Below, piece after piece: positions 12,522 through 25,663 of a stretch of DNA of 47,500 bases (its first letter is position 1; every line of letters starts with the position of its first letter). The stretch comes from Anaeromyces robustus (Eukaryota > Neocallimastigomycota > Neocallimastigomycetes > Neocallimastigales > Neocallimastigaceae): contig MCFG01000049.1 of assembly GCA_002104895.1 (NCBI GenBank), forward strand, positions 20,001 to 67,500, written 5' to 3'. Both the position numbers and the translations under genes were made by a program. A model generated the notes under the pieces. The model saw only the letters and a program-made list of their open reading frames with translations, did not search any database and was not told the DNA's origin.

Positions 12522-15500
12522 ATGAGTAAAGAATTAAAAGGGACTTTAGAGGAATTTCATGATGCATTTATTTCATATAAAAATAATGTTGACATCATAA
12601 CAGAAAAATATATCAGTATTTGTCAAAAAAGGTAAAATTCTGGAAAATTTTAATATATATATATATATATTTTTTTTTTGAATTAAATGGATAATTATAA
12701 CAAAATTCCAAATGTTGAATTAAATTAGTATTTTACATCTTTATTACATATTTTAATATAATTTTTAATTGTCATTAATATTTTTTTTCTTATTATTTTT
12801 TAATAGAATAAAATATTTGACAAAAAATTCAAATTCTATTCAATTTTATGATTCAGCAGAATTACTTAATGAAAAATTAGAATTAAATACTTGGAAATTA
12901 ATTCAAATATTAAATAGGTATTAAATACTTTCATCAATAGTTGTTTATCAGCGATTCTTTCGAAGAAATATTATTATTTTTATAAATTTAAAGTTATATT
13001 AAAATTATCAATTTTTATTATAAATAATTAGACATTGCAAATCTATCGGTGAACCTGATATTTGCTATATGGAAGACCCATATATTAGTGATGCATCTTT
13101 TGCTTCACAATACCTTCAAAATGAAGAATTAACAAAAGTTTGGGTATGATTCATTTTAAATAAAATATTATCCATTGAGGAGATATTAAGAAATATTCAT
13201 AATAATCAAAATATAAATATATAATTGAGAAAAAAATAAAAAAGATAAGAAAAAAGAAAAACATTTCAAAATATTCATATATATTTTAAATTATTTTAAA
13301 TTTTTTATAGACTGTAAGAGAATGGTTACAAGATATTTGTTCACCTTATTCTATTCCATCTTTAAAGAAAGAAAATCTAATTTCAATAAATAATCCATCT
13401 AAAAACATTATAAATAATGAACAACATAAATTATCATTAGAACCTGATAAGAATGATCACGTAGTTATTTCTATATATTTCTAAAATATATTTAATAATA
13501 TAATTTTAAGTTTATTTCATTATTCATTATTTATTAAATATATATCATTATTATTATTATTGTTATATAATTTATAATTTATTTTTTTTATTATATATAT
13601 ATATATAATTTATTATAATCTTAAATACAAAAACAAAAACAAAAACATTTTTACATTTATTATTGAAATGTCGATTTTAATCATTATTAAAGGAATTTGA
13701 TGAAAAATTATCTAAAGTAATTTATGAATTAATTAGAAGGGGAAAATTAGCAGATGCTATTGAATATTGTGAACAATGTGGACAACCATGGAAAGGTGCT
13801 AGTTTAAGAGGAACTTTGTTATGGGCAGATCCAAATTATGGTATGATATATCTATTTTTTTTTTTTTTTTATCATATAAGAATTATAATAATATAATAAT
13901 TTTTATAAATATTTAATAATATTTGATAATATAATAAATGATATAATTTTTAAATATTTAAAATATAATTTAAAAAAAAATATTAATATGAAATTTTTTG
14001 ATATATATATAAATATATCAAATTTTTATTATAATAAAGATAAAGAAGAAGTTAATGATATAGCTTCTGGTAATAGAAATCGTGATTTATGGAAATCTCT
14101 TTGTTATAAGCTTTCAAATGAAGTAATTATGTTTAATTCATTAACTATTGATTCAAATAATACATAATAAATTTAATTTAATTATAATAATTGGATTATA
14201 TTCATAAAAAATAAGGCTTCAAAACAAACAACGTCATCAATGTAGAAATTGTTAATATTAACAAATAATTTATAATAATTTTATTATATATTAGGAAAAA
14301 TACTGCTCACATGAAAGAGCTATTTATTCAGTAATGTCTGGTACTGTTAAGAATGTATGTACAATAATATATAATTATATAATAATATTATTATATAATA
14401 CACAAATTAACAAATAAAAAAACAAATCGAATAATAATATATTCAATACTAAATTTAAATAAATGAATATTTATAATAAATATATTAATTAAAGGCATTA
14501 CCTGTATGCAAAACATGGGAAGATTATCTTTGGGTTTATTATAATTCTTATTTAGAAAGTGAACTTAGCAAGGTATATTTAATATAAATAAATAATTAAT
14601 TTAAATGACATTATACATTATTATTATTATTATTACATTTATTTATTATTATATATATTATCAAAAATTAAATAAATGATAATATATATATTTTTATCAG
14701 GGTTTCAAAGCATCTGCTAGATATGTTGCAGAAGATAATGATGAAGCTGATTTATATTTAATAGAAGATCCACTTATACCTGAATCAACTGAATCAATTT
14801 TTGATTCCCTTTTGAAAAATGAAAATGAAAAAATTAGGTATATATAAAAAAATTAAATTATTTTTATATTTAATATTAAATATATATATATATTTATATA
14901 TATATTTAATATTAACACATATTATATTTATTTTATTATTGAATTAAAACAGAAAATCAGCTGCAGAACCATTTCATTATATTCAAAAAATGATTATATT
15001 AAATAAATATGATGAAATGATTATTCATTTTAAGAAACAACTTGAAGAATCAGAAACTATCATAGGGTATATATAATAAAAAAATAAACCATATATTTAA
15101 ATTATTTATTAATATTAATACATAAATGTAATATTAATCTTTTTATTTATTTATTTTTTTTATTATATATTTGTATTTTAAAGAACTCCTGTTAATACAG
15201 ATTTATTACGTTTCTTTGTTCACTTTATTCTTCTTTTAAAAAATTCTGGTATATCTTATCCAGAAAAAGAATCAGAATATATTATTACAGCATATATTGA
15301 TTCATTAATTAAATATAAAAAGGTAATATTTTTATTATTATTCTTATATTTTATAATTTTTAATTATATTTTTGTTTCTTGTATTATAATGGTTAAAAAT
15401 TCATATATTAATCATGTGATAACAAAAATTTTATTATTATTATTATTATTATTTTATATATATATATATAATATAGAGAACACTCGTTGCAGGATATGCT

Positions 15501-15570
15501 TCTCATTTAACTAATGAAAATCAAATTAAATCATATGTTTCATTATTAAAAAGTAAAAAAAAATATTTCA

Positions 15571-15609
<39 letters not shown>

Positions 15610-15797
15610 TTATATTAATATTTAATAATTAAATTTTTATTTGTAATAAATAAATATTTATTCATTAATATAGCTATTGATGAACCAGCCCATATTAAGA
15701 AAGAATATATTAAACTTGGTCAATTACATGGTTTAGATACAGCTTCAATATGTACTGTTACAGTAAATTCATCTTTAAGTGATTTAGAGGTAAATTT

Positions 15798-15828
<31 letters not shown>

Positions 15829-16523
15829 TTATAATTATTGCTTAATATATATATATATATATTAATTATAATATGTTAATAATAATATTAATTTTTAATT
15901 ATTTTAATAATATCAAATAGGAAACATTCCCAAAAGAAATAGATAATTCAATATTTAAGAATATGTCTACTTCAGTTGTTACAAATTCTGATATTGCTAA
16001 AATACATACTTTAGAATGGTTAACATTTGAAGTATCTTTAGTAAAAGAATTTTTCATACAAAGTAATAGATTATATAGATACTTTTTAGGTAATTAATAT
16101 CAATAGTTATTTTTTTTTTTTTTCTTTATTTATATAATATAATTCTTATATAATTATATTGTATTATTATTTATAATTATTTTTTTTTTATATTAAATTT
16201 ATATTAATTTAATAGGAACTGGAAAATTAGCTGCTGCCCAAGAATTATTTAATTTTATATTAAATATGAATTCAATTCAATGTAAACTCGATGACAGTAA
16301 AGAAGAAAATGATATAATTATGAGTGAAAGTATTGCTTATTGTGGTTTGATTGATGCTTACAATTCATATATTTCTTGGAAGAACGCAATGGACCATAAA
16401 CCAGATGAAAAGTTAGTAGATTTGAAATAATTTATAGATTTATTATTATATATTTTTATTTACAAATGTAAATTATATATTAAATAAATATATATGTATT
16501 AAAATTAATTAAACTTATATCAA

Positions 16524-16554
<31 letters not shown>

Positions 16555-17376
16555 AAATATTATAATATTAAAATAATAGAAAATCTATCAAAGAAGATGA
16601 ATGGAAAACTCAAATAATTGTAATTATTTAACAAATTTACAATAATTGAATCATGAAAATAATAACGATATATTTATTTAATTTATTTAAATATACCATA
16701 TTAAATTTTCATTTTACATATTATTTTAAAATTTATAGGAAAAGACTAAAGAAGCTGAACAATTATTAAATACTGCTATATTATTATTAGTAAATATAGT
16801 AAAACCAAATAAAACTCCAGAAATTCAAGATGGTATATTAAATATATAATTAAAAAATGCATAATAGATAAATATAAATATATATATATATATATATATA
16901 CGTAATATTAATTATATTATGTGTGTTATAATTTTGTATATTCTTAAATAATTTTTTGAATAATATATAAAAAAGATAATGCTATGGAAGGTGTAGAATA
17001 TACTGATCAAGATAGTTTAATTAAGAGAAGAACTATTCAAAATATATATATTCCACAAATATTTTTATGGTTACATAATATATACTTTGAAACTAAAGAT
17101 ATAATACCAGAGTAAGTTTTATATATAATTTCGAACAATCTTATATTTAATATTATTTAATATATTTATTAATTAAATATTTTATTATTTTTATTATATT
17201 ATAGAAATCTTAAGAAGAGTTTTGATTTAGTAAATGATGTTGCATCACAATTTTGTGATCAATTCGAATTATCTAATACTCTTGAAATATTCTTAGATGC
17301 TATTAGAAAATCAGCTATTTATTTATTAGATAGAAATCCAAATTCTGTTGTTGATATCAGTCCATTTATTATTTAA
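12522..17376 (+). CDS. NUP84: Nuclear pore protein Nup84/Nup107
   Basis: Structural nucleoporin of the Y-complex (Nup84/Nup107-160) of the nuclear pore. Exons: 12522-12631, 12807-12917, 13032-13143, 13311-13460, 13693-13840, 14040-14122, 14295-14354, 14495-14572, 14701-14837, 14953-15066, 15184-15322, 15477-15552, 15674-15789, 15921-16089, 16216-16411, 16580-16619, 16739-16832, 16976-17111, 17205-17376. All junctions are GT-AG and in phase, giving 746 residues, near yeast Nup84 (726) and shorter than human Nup107 (925). Diagnostic stretches are AIEYCEQCGQPWKGASLRG, SGNRNRDLWKSLCYKLSNE and TDLLRFFVHFILLLKNSG, with helical sequence throughout. The shortest exon is 40 bp. An acceptor-like ATCTTAG directly precedes the ATG, so another 5' exon is possible. 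Confidence 0.93.
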
Positions 17377-17382
17377 ATTTAA

Positions 17383-17413
<31 letters not shown>

Positions 17414-18171
17414 ATTTTAATATAAAAATATATTTATTTATAATTTATCAAAATAAAAAAATTATTTTTATATAAATAATAATAATAATAATTATAATGA
17501 ATTTCTTTTTTTAATGTAACAACTTTTTTAATTTTTTTTTCTCTATTTTAAGTTTTTAATTTTTTTTATTCTTTTTTATTAAATAATTATTACATTATAA
17601 TAAAAAAAACACATTTTAGTATTTTATTTATATCAATTTAAACAAATATATAATAAAAATAAATAAATAAAAAAAAGAATCATTTCAAAATAAATCAAAA
17701 ATAAAATAAAATTAATATTAAATAATATCTTAATAATATTTAAAAATATAAAATGATTATTAATTAATAAATAATTAAAAATACATAAAAATTGTATATA
17801 TATAATTATATATATATATATTATATCTTTTTTATTTTTTTTTTTATATTTTTTTTTTTTATATTTTTTTTTTATTTATTTTATTTATTTATTTTTATTT
17901 TATTTTTTTTTTTTTGTTTTGTTTTTATTTTTATTTTTATTTTCTATAAATTATAAATATATTGTTAATATTATTTATTATATTTATTATATTTATTTAT
18001 TATTTAGTTTTAGTAGTATTATTTTTTTTATATATATTTTATTATCAAATTTTATTTTTTTATTATCTATTTATTATAATTATTTATTTTATTATTATTA
18101 TTATTTTTTCTTTATTATTTTATTATATTATATATAATTTATGATTTATTATTATTCTATCTTTTTATTAT
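17377..18171. other. Convergent 3' intergenic region
   Basis: About 800 bp between the converging ends of Nup107 and Tom70. It is poly-A/T tracts and TTTA/TTTTA repeats only. The open frames at about 17919-18144 are Ile/Tyr/Leu translations of A/T sequence with no codon structure. Confidence 0.7.
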
Positions 18172-19268
18172 TTATTTGAAGAATTTTTCTTTAATATCTG
18201 GGTATTTTTTAATTACATCAAGTTGGGCTTTAGCAGCTTCTCTACACATTACTGCTTGTTGTAAGTCCATATTAGTTCTTGCTACTTCAATAGCTTTACT
18301 ATATTCTTCTACAGCTTCAGCAATATCATGCTTTTGTAAACAAATTTGTGCTAAATGAACATGAGCAATATCACAATCTGGATCAACTTCAAGAGCTTTT
18401 CTAACAAACTTTTCAGAATTAAGAAGATCCACTTTTTGTTGATATAATATAGCTTTATTAACATAAGAAAATGGAAGTTGTGGTGCAACTTTAGATGCTT
18501 TATCAAATTCATTCATAGCATCATCAAATCTTTGTAAGTCCATTAAAATTTCACCATAATAATTATGTAAATCTGGTGAATTAGGGAATTTCTTACTAGC
18601 ATCTTCAAATATTTTAATAGCGGTTGGAGTAGATCCATTACGGTAATAAGCAACACCTTGTTGAATATAACAAAAGACAAATGTTGGATCTAATTCAGCA
18701 CTCTTTTTATAATCTTCAATAGCATCATCATATTGAGTTAACATGAATTTAATATGAGCTCTATGATAATAAAGATCTGGATCATCAGATGAAATCATAG
18801 CTGCTCTATCGAATAATTCTAATGATGGTTCAAGTTCACCCTTTTCTAATAAACATGAAGCTAATTTAATATGAGTTTGAATATTTTCTGGATCAAGTTT
18901 TAATGATTCTTCTAAATCAGCAATAGCTTCATCCATTGAATTAGCTAAATAAAGATAAGTACCTCTTAAACGAAGAGCTCCAGCTTTCATCTTATTATTT
19001 TTAATTCCAGCTTGAAGAGCATGATCAACTTGTTCTGAAGCAGTTTTATAATTCTTTAATTTAGTATTTTCTATAGCATCTAAGAAAAGTGATTCACCTT
19101 GTTCTTCATTCCATACACTAGTATTTGATTCATCATAATATTCTTGTTTAGCTATTAAATAATAATTATTATTTTTTTTTTTTTTATAAATTATAAATTA
19201 TAAATTATAAAAATATTAATACAATTTATTTTTAAATTATTAAACTAATAATAATAACTTGTATTACA

Positions 19269-19334
<66 letters not shown>

Positions 19335-21332
19335 AAAAGAAATAATAAAATATAATATATATATATATATATTATAGATAACTTACTTCTAAATGAATCT
19401 AAATAAGTTGTAATGAAAGTATCAGATGGAAGTTTTGGCTTTCTATTTTTAATAATTTCATTAGTTACTTCTTCAGCATAATTTTTTAATACTGTTTCAT
19501 TGGCAGTAACAATAGAATTATCAGAAAATTCATCTAAAATACATAAAGCAGTATAATCATTTAAAGCTTGTTCTAAATTTTTAACTTTTTCATATGCTTG
19601 AGCTCTTCTTTTTAAAGCTTTAATATAATTTGGATTTAATTTTAAAGCTGATTATATTATTTATTCATATTATTTCGATATTAATAAGGGTATATAAATA
19701 TATATTAATTTAATAATTTAATAATTTTTTTATTTTTTGATTATATTATTTTTTATTATAATTAAGATTATTAATTATTTTTAAATAATTTAATTACCTT
19801 CAGTACAATCAGCAATAACTTCATCCATTTTACCTAAATTATTATAACAAGCAGCTCTGTTTCCATAATAAACGCTATCTGGATAAAGTTCAATAGCTTT
19901 TGTATATTGTTTTATAGCTGTATATATATATATAATTTTTTTTTTATAAAACAATAAATAATATAAATTATATTTAATACTCAATAAATTTTATAAAATG
20001 TCATATCTTTCTTTATTTTATTTTAAGTGAATTATATTTATGAACAATCATTATATTAAAAATATATAATAAATAAAGTTAACAATAATTATACCTTTAT
20101 TATATTTTTTAGATTGGAATAATTTATTTCCTTCATCCTTTGCCTTTTTAGCTAAATCTTTACGTTCCTATTGTTTATTAATTTATATAAATATTAATAT
20201 AATAATATAAAAAGTTTTATTTATAAATTAATTATTTGTTAAATTTTTTTTTTTTTTTCATTTCATATTATTTTTATTTTTATTTTTATTTTTATTAATT
20301 TAATTTAATTTTGTTTTATTTATATTATTATTTTAACTTACAGCTTCAGTTAAATTAAGATATTCATCTTTTGGGCTGGCATCATCATTTTCTTCTTTCA
20401 TTTCTTCTAATGGTGGTGGTAAATCATCTTCAGTTGGATTTTCAGTTGATTCTTTTTCTTTTTTACTTGATTCATCATTAAATCCATCAATAAATGGATT
20501 TAATTCTTTAACTTCTGATTCTGATAATCTAAATTTTGAATTATAATTAGCTGGTAAAGTAATGTCATCTATTTTACTTTCTGGAATAGAACTATCAGTA
20601 GCATTTACATTTATTACATTTTCAGCTTCCTTTTTCTTTCCTTTACTTGAACTTTTAGCTATTTATTATTATTATTATTATTTTATTTTATTATATTGTT
20701 ATTTATTATATAAAAATTTTAAATAATTTTATAATATTTAAATTATTAAAATTAAAATAAATATATATATATATGTAGATATAATTAATTGTATAAATAA
20801 CGAATTATGGTAAGTAAAAATTATTAATATTGAAATTCAAATTTAATTTCTTAATTTCAATTTTCAATTAAAAAATTTTTTTTAATTAAAATATTTTCAA
20901 ATTGAATAAATTGAATTTAATGAAATGTCGAAAATAATTCTTATAATTTTATAAAATAATTTTTAACTTACAACTCTTAGACTTTCTTTTACTTTTCTTT
21001 TTAGTTTTTTTTGGTGAATTTAATAAAACTTTAATATTTGATAGTATTTCTGGATTTTTATAAACATTGTATGCTGTAGCAATAAATGCTGAAGTAGCTA
21101 AAATAGCAGATATTTGTTTATAATTTAATGCTGAACCAGCTGCTTTTGAAGCAATTTCTGTTGTTGGAGCAACAACATCTCTAACCATTTTTGATGCATT
21201 ATCATTTATAACTTCAGGTACTACAGCTTCGGCAACAGAATTAGTAGTACTACTAATTGGCTCGGTAAGATTTAAATCTAAATTTGGTGCAGTCCAACTT
21301 TGTGCAATAGCTCTAGCCTCAGATCTGTACAT
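18172..21332 (-). CDS. TOM70: Mitochondrial (hydrogenosomal) import receptor Tom70
   Basis: Outer-membrane TPR receptor for Hsp70/Hsp90-bound preproteins; in a gut fungus the target organelle would be the hydrogenosome (inference). Exons in transcript order: 20972-21332, 20342-20658, 20095-20167, 19798-19917, 19387-19647, 18172-19151. All junctions are GT-AG and in phase; 703 residues, longer than yeast Tom70 (617). Order: a 70-residue N-terminal extension, a membrane segment at about 72-91 (ISAILATSAFIATAYNVY), a basic stretch KKTKKKSKRKSKS, an acidic linker, a TPR clamp from about residue 227 (DEGNKLF, YGNRAACYNNLG, KALKRRAQAYE) and a C-terminal TPR superhelix ending KYPDIKEKFFK. Yeast Tom70 has its anchor within the first 40 residues, so the extension is unusual. 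A (TAA)n run lies in the 19152-19386 intron. Confidence 0.93.
19269..19324. repeat. (TAA)n microsatellite inside a Tom70 intron
   Basis: About 18 TAA triplets, followed by a poly-A run of about 16, inside the intron at 19152-19386. Confidence 0.9.
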
Positions 21333-21344
21333 TTTTCTTTTTTT

Positions 21345-21389
<45 letters not shown>

Positions 21390-21946
21390 CCTGTTATATA
21401 ATATTTATTATTATTATATTGAAAATATTTTTAATTGTTTATATTCATAAAGTATGAGAAATTAAATTAGGGATTAATATTGGGGAAGAATTTAATAAAA
21501 TTGAATAATTGATAATTCTATTCAATTTTTCTATTAAATAAGAAATATATTATGAAATTTAATTATAAATAAAAGCAAAAAATAATTTCTTAAATTTCTA
21601 TATGTTTATTCTTTAGTAATTCATTATTATTTTGCTTTTAAAATAAATTTATAAATATTTTTATTTTTTGCTTTTTTTTTTAAGTAATGAAAAATGAATA
21701 TTTTATAAATTAATATTATTATAATTAAAATTTTTGTTATTATCTTGTATAATTTTTACTACCTATTATTTTTTTTTAAAAAAAAATAATATATTACAAT
21801 GTATTGTTTTTAATAAAATTCATATATTACTTATATTAAGTATATTATGTATTAGATCTATTTTGAATAATATTCTTAAAAATGATTGGCTTAAAATAGT
21901 TATAATTTTTTAAAATTTAAAAAAAAAACAATTCTAAATAAATTAA

Positions 21947-21981
<35 letters not shown>

Positions 21982-23211
21982 ACATTTTTAATAATTATAT
22001 ATATTATTTATTTCCAATTTCAAAAAATTCTCTTTGAAAGAATTGCTGTAATACATCCAAATAAACGAAAAGTTTTTTAATCGAAGAAAAGAAATTTTTT
22101 TAAACAATAATATTTGTAAAAAATGTTTTTTTCTTTAATAATTAAAATATTTGTACTATTTATTATACTTATGTATCATTTAATATTTATATCAATTAAA
22201 TACTTTTACAAGTAGAATACATTTATATATATATATTAATTGTTCAGATTAAATAAATACTAATAATTATTATTTAATTAATTAAGTATTTATCACTTTT
22301 ATAATTCATAAAACGTAACAAATAATATATACAAATATTAAACTTTGTAAGAAAAAAAAATTATAAGATAATAATTATTATGAAAATCATTTGATAATCA
22401 TGTAATTTTTTTTTTTATTTAATTATTGTATTCTTAAATAAATAGATATAATGACTCTTTCTTATGTTTAATTATAGTACAATAATTATTTTTAAATATT
22501 ATGTTACTATGATAATAGTATTACAATTCTTTTTAAATATTATGTTTCCATAATTGATTTGGTATAATAGCTTTTTATTCTTTATGAAATCTATAATGAA
22601 AATATTTAAAAAGATTTTTCTGTAATTAATATACAATTTTTTAAGTTATATTAAAATATAGAATTATTTATGATTAATGGGAAAAAGTTAATTTTTTAAA
22701 AAGTATTATTCTATGAATGATTAAAATTTCAAAATTATTCTAGTTCTATTGTAAAATATTTTGTAAATGATATTTATATTATTAAAGTTATTTCTTGTAT
22801 TTGTTATATAATCATTCTATTATTAAATTATTTAACATATAAAATTATTAGTGAAAAAAATAACGTATATATAAGAAAAATCTATGGGGGTTTATTTTAT
22901 AGATATTTGAATACAGTCCATGATATAAGGAAAACCAGACCCTAATATTAATATATAGATTGTTTTATATTAATTAAAAAAATTTTTTTTTATATAACCT
23001 ATTTAATTTTTTTTTTCTTTTATATTATTATTTATTATTTTATTTTATTTTATTTTTAATTTTATTTTATTTTTTATTTTTATTTATTTTTATCTTTATT
23101 TTTATTTTTATTTTATTTTACTTTACTTTATTTTATATTTTATTATATTTTTATATAGTTCAATATATATCTTATCTTACTATTTATTTTATTTTATTTT
23201 GTTTTATTATT
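21333..23211. other. Intergenic region upstream of Tom70
   Basis: It starts with a polypyrimidine tract (21333-21389, almost all T with a few C) directly before the Tom70 ATG, probably part of its promoter or leader. An (AAAT)n run lies at about 21948-21981, and T-rich TTTTA repeats occur at about 23030-23140. A slightly G/C-richer patch at about 22885-22945 could hold a decayed or extra exon of the dockerin-repeat gene but shows no clear motif. Confidence 0.55.
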
Positions 23212-23991
23212 TCACTTTATTCTTAAATTATTACTTACAAAATCAAATAAAAATAGAAAATATGGATATGATCTGTCACCAATTGTATCTTTTTTACATA
23301 TATACATATCTATGAGACAAGTCTATTATTATATAATTAAAAAAACCATAAATATTAATTAACAAGAAAATATATTTATTATATATAATTAATTGATATA
23401 ATTAATTACTTTATTATTTTCATTTCCCCAAGAATGACTTGGCTCTTCATTTACAATATTACATCCTTTACATATTGTGTAATTTTTTGATATAGGATCT
23501 ATAATACAAGTCTATTAATATAATATATATATTTTCATCATTTCATTAAAATTAATTAATTTTATACAATTTTTTTTTGTTTGTTTTATAGTTTTATTCT
23601 ATAATTTATTCGCTTTCTTACATACTTTATCATTTTCTATTCCATACGATGTTCCCATGCTTTCATATGAAACTGTATATCCAAGACAATATCCCAAATC
23701 CATTATATTTTTACATTTATTTTTATCAATTATACAAGACTATATTTAAATATAATTAATAAATATTATATCCAACTGATAAAATACATTATTTAGTATA
23801 TATAATTATTCATAATTATTTTTTACTTGTTCATTTTCCCATCCAAATTTAACATCTTTATCATATGACCCTTCTCCTGTAATTTTACAAGTTTTACATA
23901 CTGGAAAGTCTGATAAATCACATTTAATCTTGGGTATTATAAATATTATTATAAATAATAGTATTAAATTCACTTTTTTAATTTTTTCCAT
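23212..23991 (-). CDS. Small secreted protein of degenerate fungal-dockerin (CBM10-like) repeats
   Basis: Exons in transcript order: 23827-23991, 23626-23739, 23410-23511, 23212-23322; introns of 87, 114 and 87 bp, all phase 0, giving about 163 residues. The start encodes a signal peptide (VNLILLFIIIFIIPKIKC, about residues 7-24). Repeats follow the fungal dockerin pattern: C-x2-C, a spacer, then W/G-x-E-N-x2-(W)C-x-I. The three copies end GWENEQ|SCIID, GIENDK|TCIID and GNENNK|TCLID, where | is an intron, with CKTC and CKGC in copies 1 and 3. Typical gut-fungal dockerins end WGVQNGQWCGI, so the penultimate Trp is replaced by Ser or Thr. No catalytic domain is present. The end is uncertain: exon 4 keeps a TCLID start but reads into hydrophobic sequence and has a strong GTAAGT at about 23231-23236, so further exons could follow. 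It could be an intact extracellular adaptor or a decaying dockerin gene. Confidence 0.7.
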
Positions 23992-24779
23992 TAATTCTTT
24001 TTTTAAATACGATACTTTTAAGATACTTTTAAGATAATTTATATATAAAAAAAGGTTTTTTATTTTTTATTTTTAAATATATTTATTTTTATTTAACATT
24101 TATTTTATAAGAAATTTATATTGGCACTTTATATGTCCATTTTAATAGTTTTTTTTTTTTTTTTTTTTTTCCTTTTTTCCTTTTTTCCTTTTTTCTTTTT
24201 TTTTTCTTTTTTCTATATTTTCTTTTTTTTTATTTAATTTTTAAGAAAGATTTTACTTTTAAATATCTCTTATTATTATTTTCTTTTATTTTTTTCTATA
24301 TTTTTTCTCTTCTTTTTCTTTTCTTTTTTTTAAAATTTTTAAGAAAGGTTTAAATTTTAAATTTCTTTTAATATTATTTTTTTATTATGGAAAAATTGAA
24401 ACAATAGTAGGAATTTAATATTATGTTTTATTGTATATATTTATTAAATTAATTTGGTTTAGAATATTATTTATCATGATATAAAATAATATATATATAA
24501 ATTTTTGTATTATTTTGTAATTTATATAAATATAAAGTTTTGTGTTTTTTTTTTTTAATAAAAAAAAATAAAATAAAATTAATTTAATAGTTATTATAAT
24601 TATCAAATTTTAATATAAATTAAGTTTCCAATATAATTTATAATAACTAATAATAAATAATAGTAATAATAAATAATAATAATAATAAATGATAATAATT
24701 AAGTTACTAATAAAAAAATAAAATTAATATTAATAAAAATAAAATATAACATTTCAAAATAATATTAATATATTAAACA
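23992..24779. promoter_or_regulatory. Shared upstream region of dockerin-repeat and APH genes
   Basis: 788 bp between divergent starts. It contains T/C-rich tracts (about 24149-24235 and 24290-24330), including a CCTTTTTT repeat, and then (TAA)n-rich sequence close to the APH start. A 61-residue open frame at 24421-24606 is Ile/Lys-rich A/T translation and is not supported. Confidence 0.5.
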
Positions 24780-25574
24780 ATGAACAATATGAATAAACTT
24801 CCAGAAAATATAAAAAAATATATAGAACAAAAAGAATTTGAAAAAGACAATGTTGGACTTTCAAATAGTACAATCTATATTTATAATAATATGGTTTTAA
24901 AAATTGAAGATGATATATCTCAGACAGTAGAAACAGTTAATGTAATTAAATGGTTAAAAGGGAAATTACCTGTACCAAATATTATTTATCATGAAATATT
25001 TGAAAATAAAAGCTATCTATTAATGAGTAAAATTAATGGGAAAATGTCTTGTGATGATTATTATCTCGATAATTCTGAATTGTTATTAAAATTATTAGGA
25101 GAGGCATTTAATTTATTATGGAATATTAATATTAAAGATTGCCCAAGAATTAAAGATATCAATTCTAAACTTAAAGAAGCAAGAATAAGAGTTGAAAATC
25201 ATCTTATTGATTTAAAAGAATTTAATGATAATGTTGGTAATACTTTTAAAAATCCAGAAGAGCTTCTACTATGGCTTGAAGAAAATAAACCTGAAGATAA
25301 TGAACTAGTATTTTCACATGGTGATTTTTGCCTCCCAAATATTTTTTTAAAGGATGATAAAATAACAGGTTTTGTTGATCTTGGTGATAGTGGAATATGT
25401 GATAAATGGTATGATATTGCTTTATGTTACAAAAGCTTAAAAAATAATTTCAATGGAACTTTTGGAGGAAAAATATATCCTGATTTTAATCCAAATAAAT
25501 TATTTGATGTTTTAAATATTCAACCTGATTATAAAAGAATAAATTATTATCTTTTACTAGAAGAATTATTTTAA
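24780..25574 (+). CDS. APH(3')-type aminoglycoside phosphotransferase
   Basis: ATP-dependent small-molecule kinase of the APH family, closest by eye to bacterial APH(3')-III and the same length (264 residues). Visible features: MVLKIEDD with the ATP-anchoring Lys41; WLKGKLPVP; LLMSKINGK; the Brenner motif HGDFCLPNIF with catalytic Asp182 and metal-binding Asn187; FVDLGDSGICDKWYDIA with metal-binding Asp200; and the C-terminal LLLEELF, which closes the substrate pocket in APH(3'). In bacteria such enzymes phosphorylate the 3'-hydroxyl of kanamycin-like drugs. Here all key residues are present, so activity is plausible, but the substrate is unproven. It is intronless and ends at a normal TAA. 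Family identity points to transfer from a Gram-positive gut bacterium (inference); codon use has adapted fully to the A/T-rich host, so the transfer is not recent, unless the donor was A/T-rich. Confidence 0.93.
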   Translation: MNNMNKLPENIKKYIEQKEFEKDNVGLSNSTIYIYNNMVLKIEDDISQTVETVNVIKWLKGKLPVPNIIYHEIFENKSYLLMSKINGKMSCDDYYLDNSELLLKLLGEAFNLLWNINIKDCPRIKDINSKLKEARIRVENHLIDLKEFNDNVGNTFKNPEELLLWLEENKPEDNELVFSHGDFCLPNIFLKDDKITGFVDLGDSGICDKWYDIALCYKSLKNNFNGTFGGKIYPDFNPNKLFDVLNIQPDYKRINYYLLLEELF

Positions 25575-25663
25575 TGATATATTATAATAATTGAAAAAAA
25601 AATATTATTATTATTTATAAATGTTATAGATGTATTATCTATAATATGAAGTGTTATATATTG

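Noticed and set aside
22885-22945. Possible fifth exon of the dockerin-repeat gene
   Set aside because: It has an acceptor-like site and slightly higher G/C, but no Cys pair or G-x-E-N motif in any frame.
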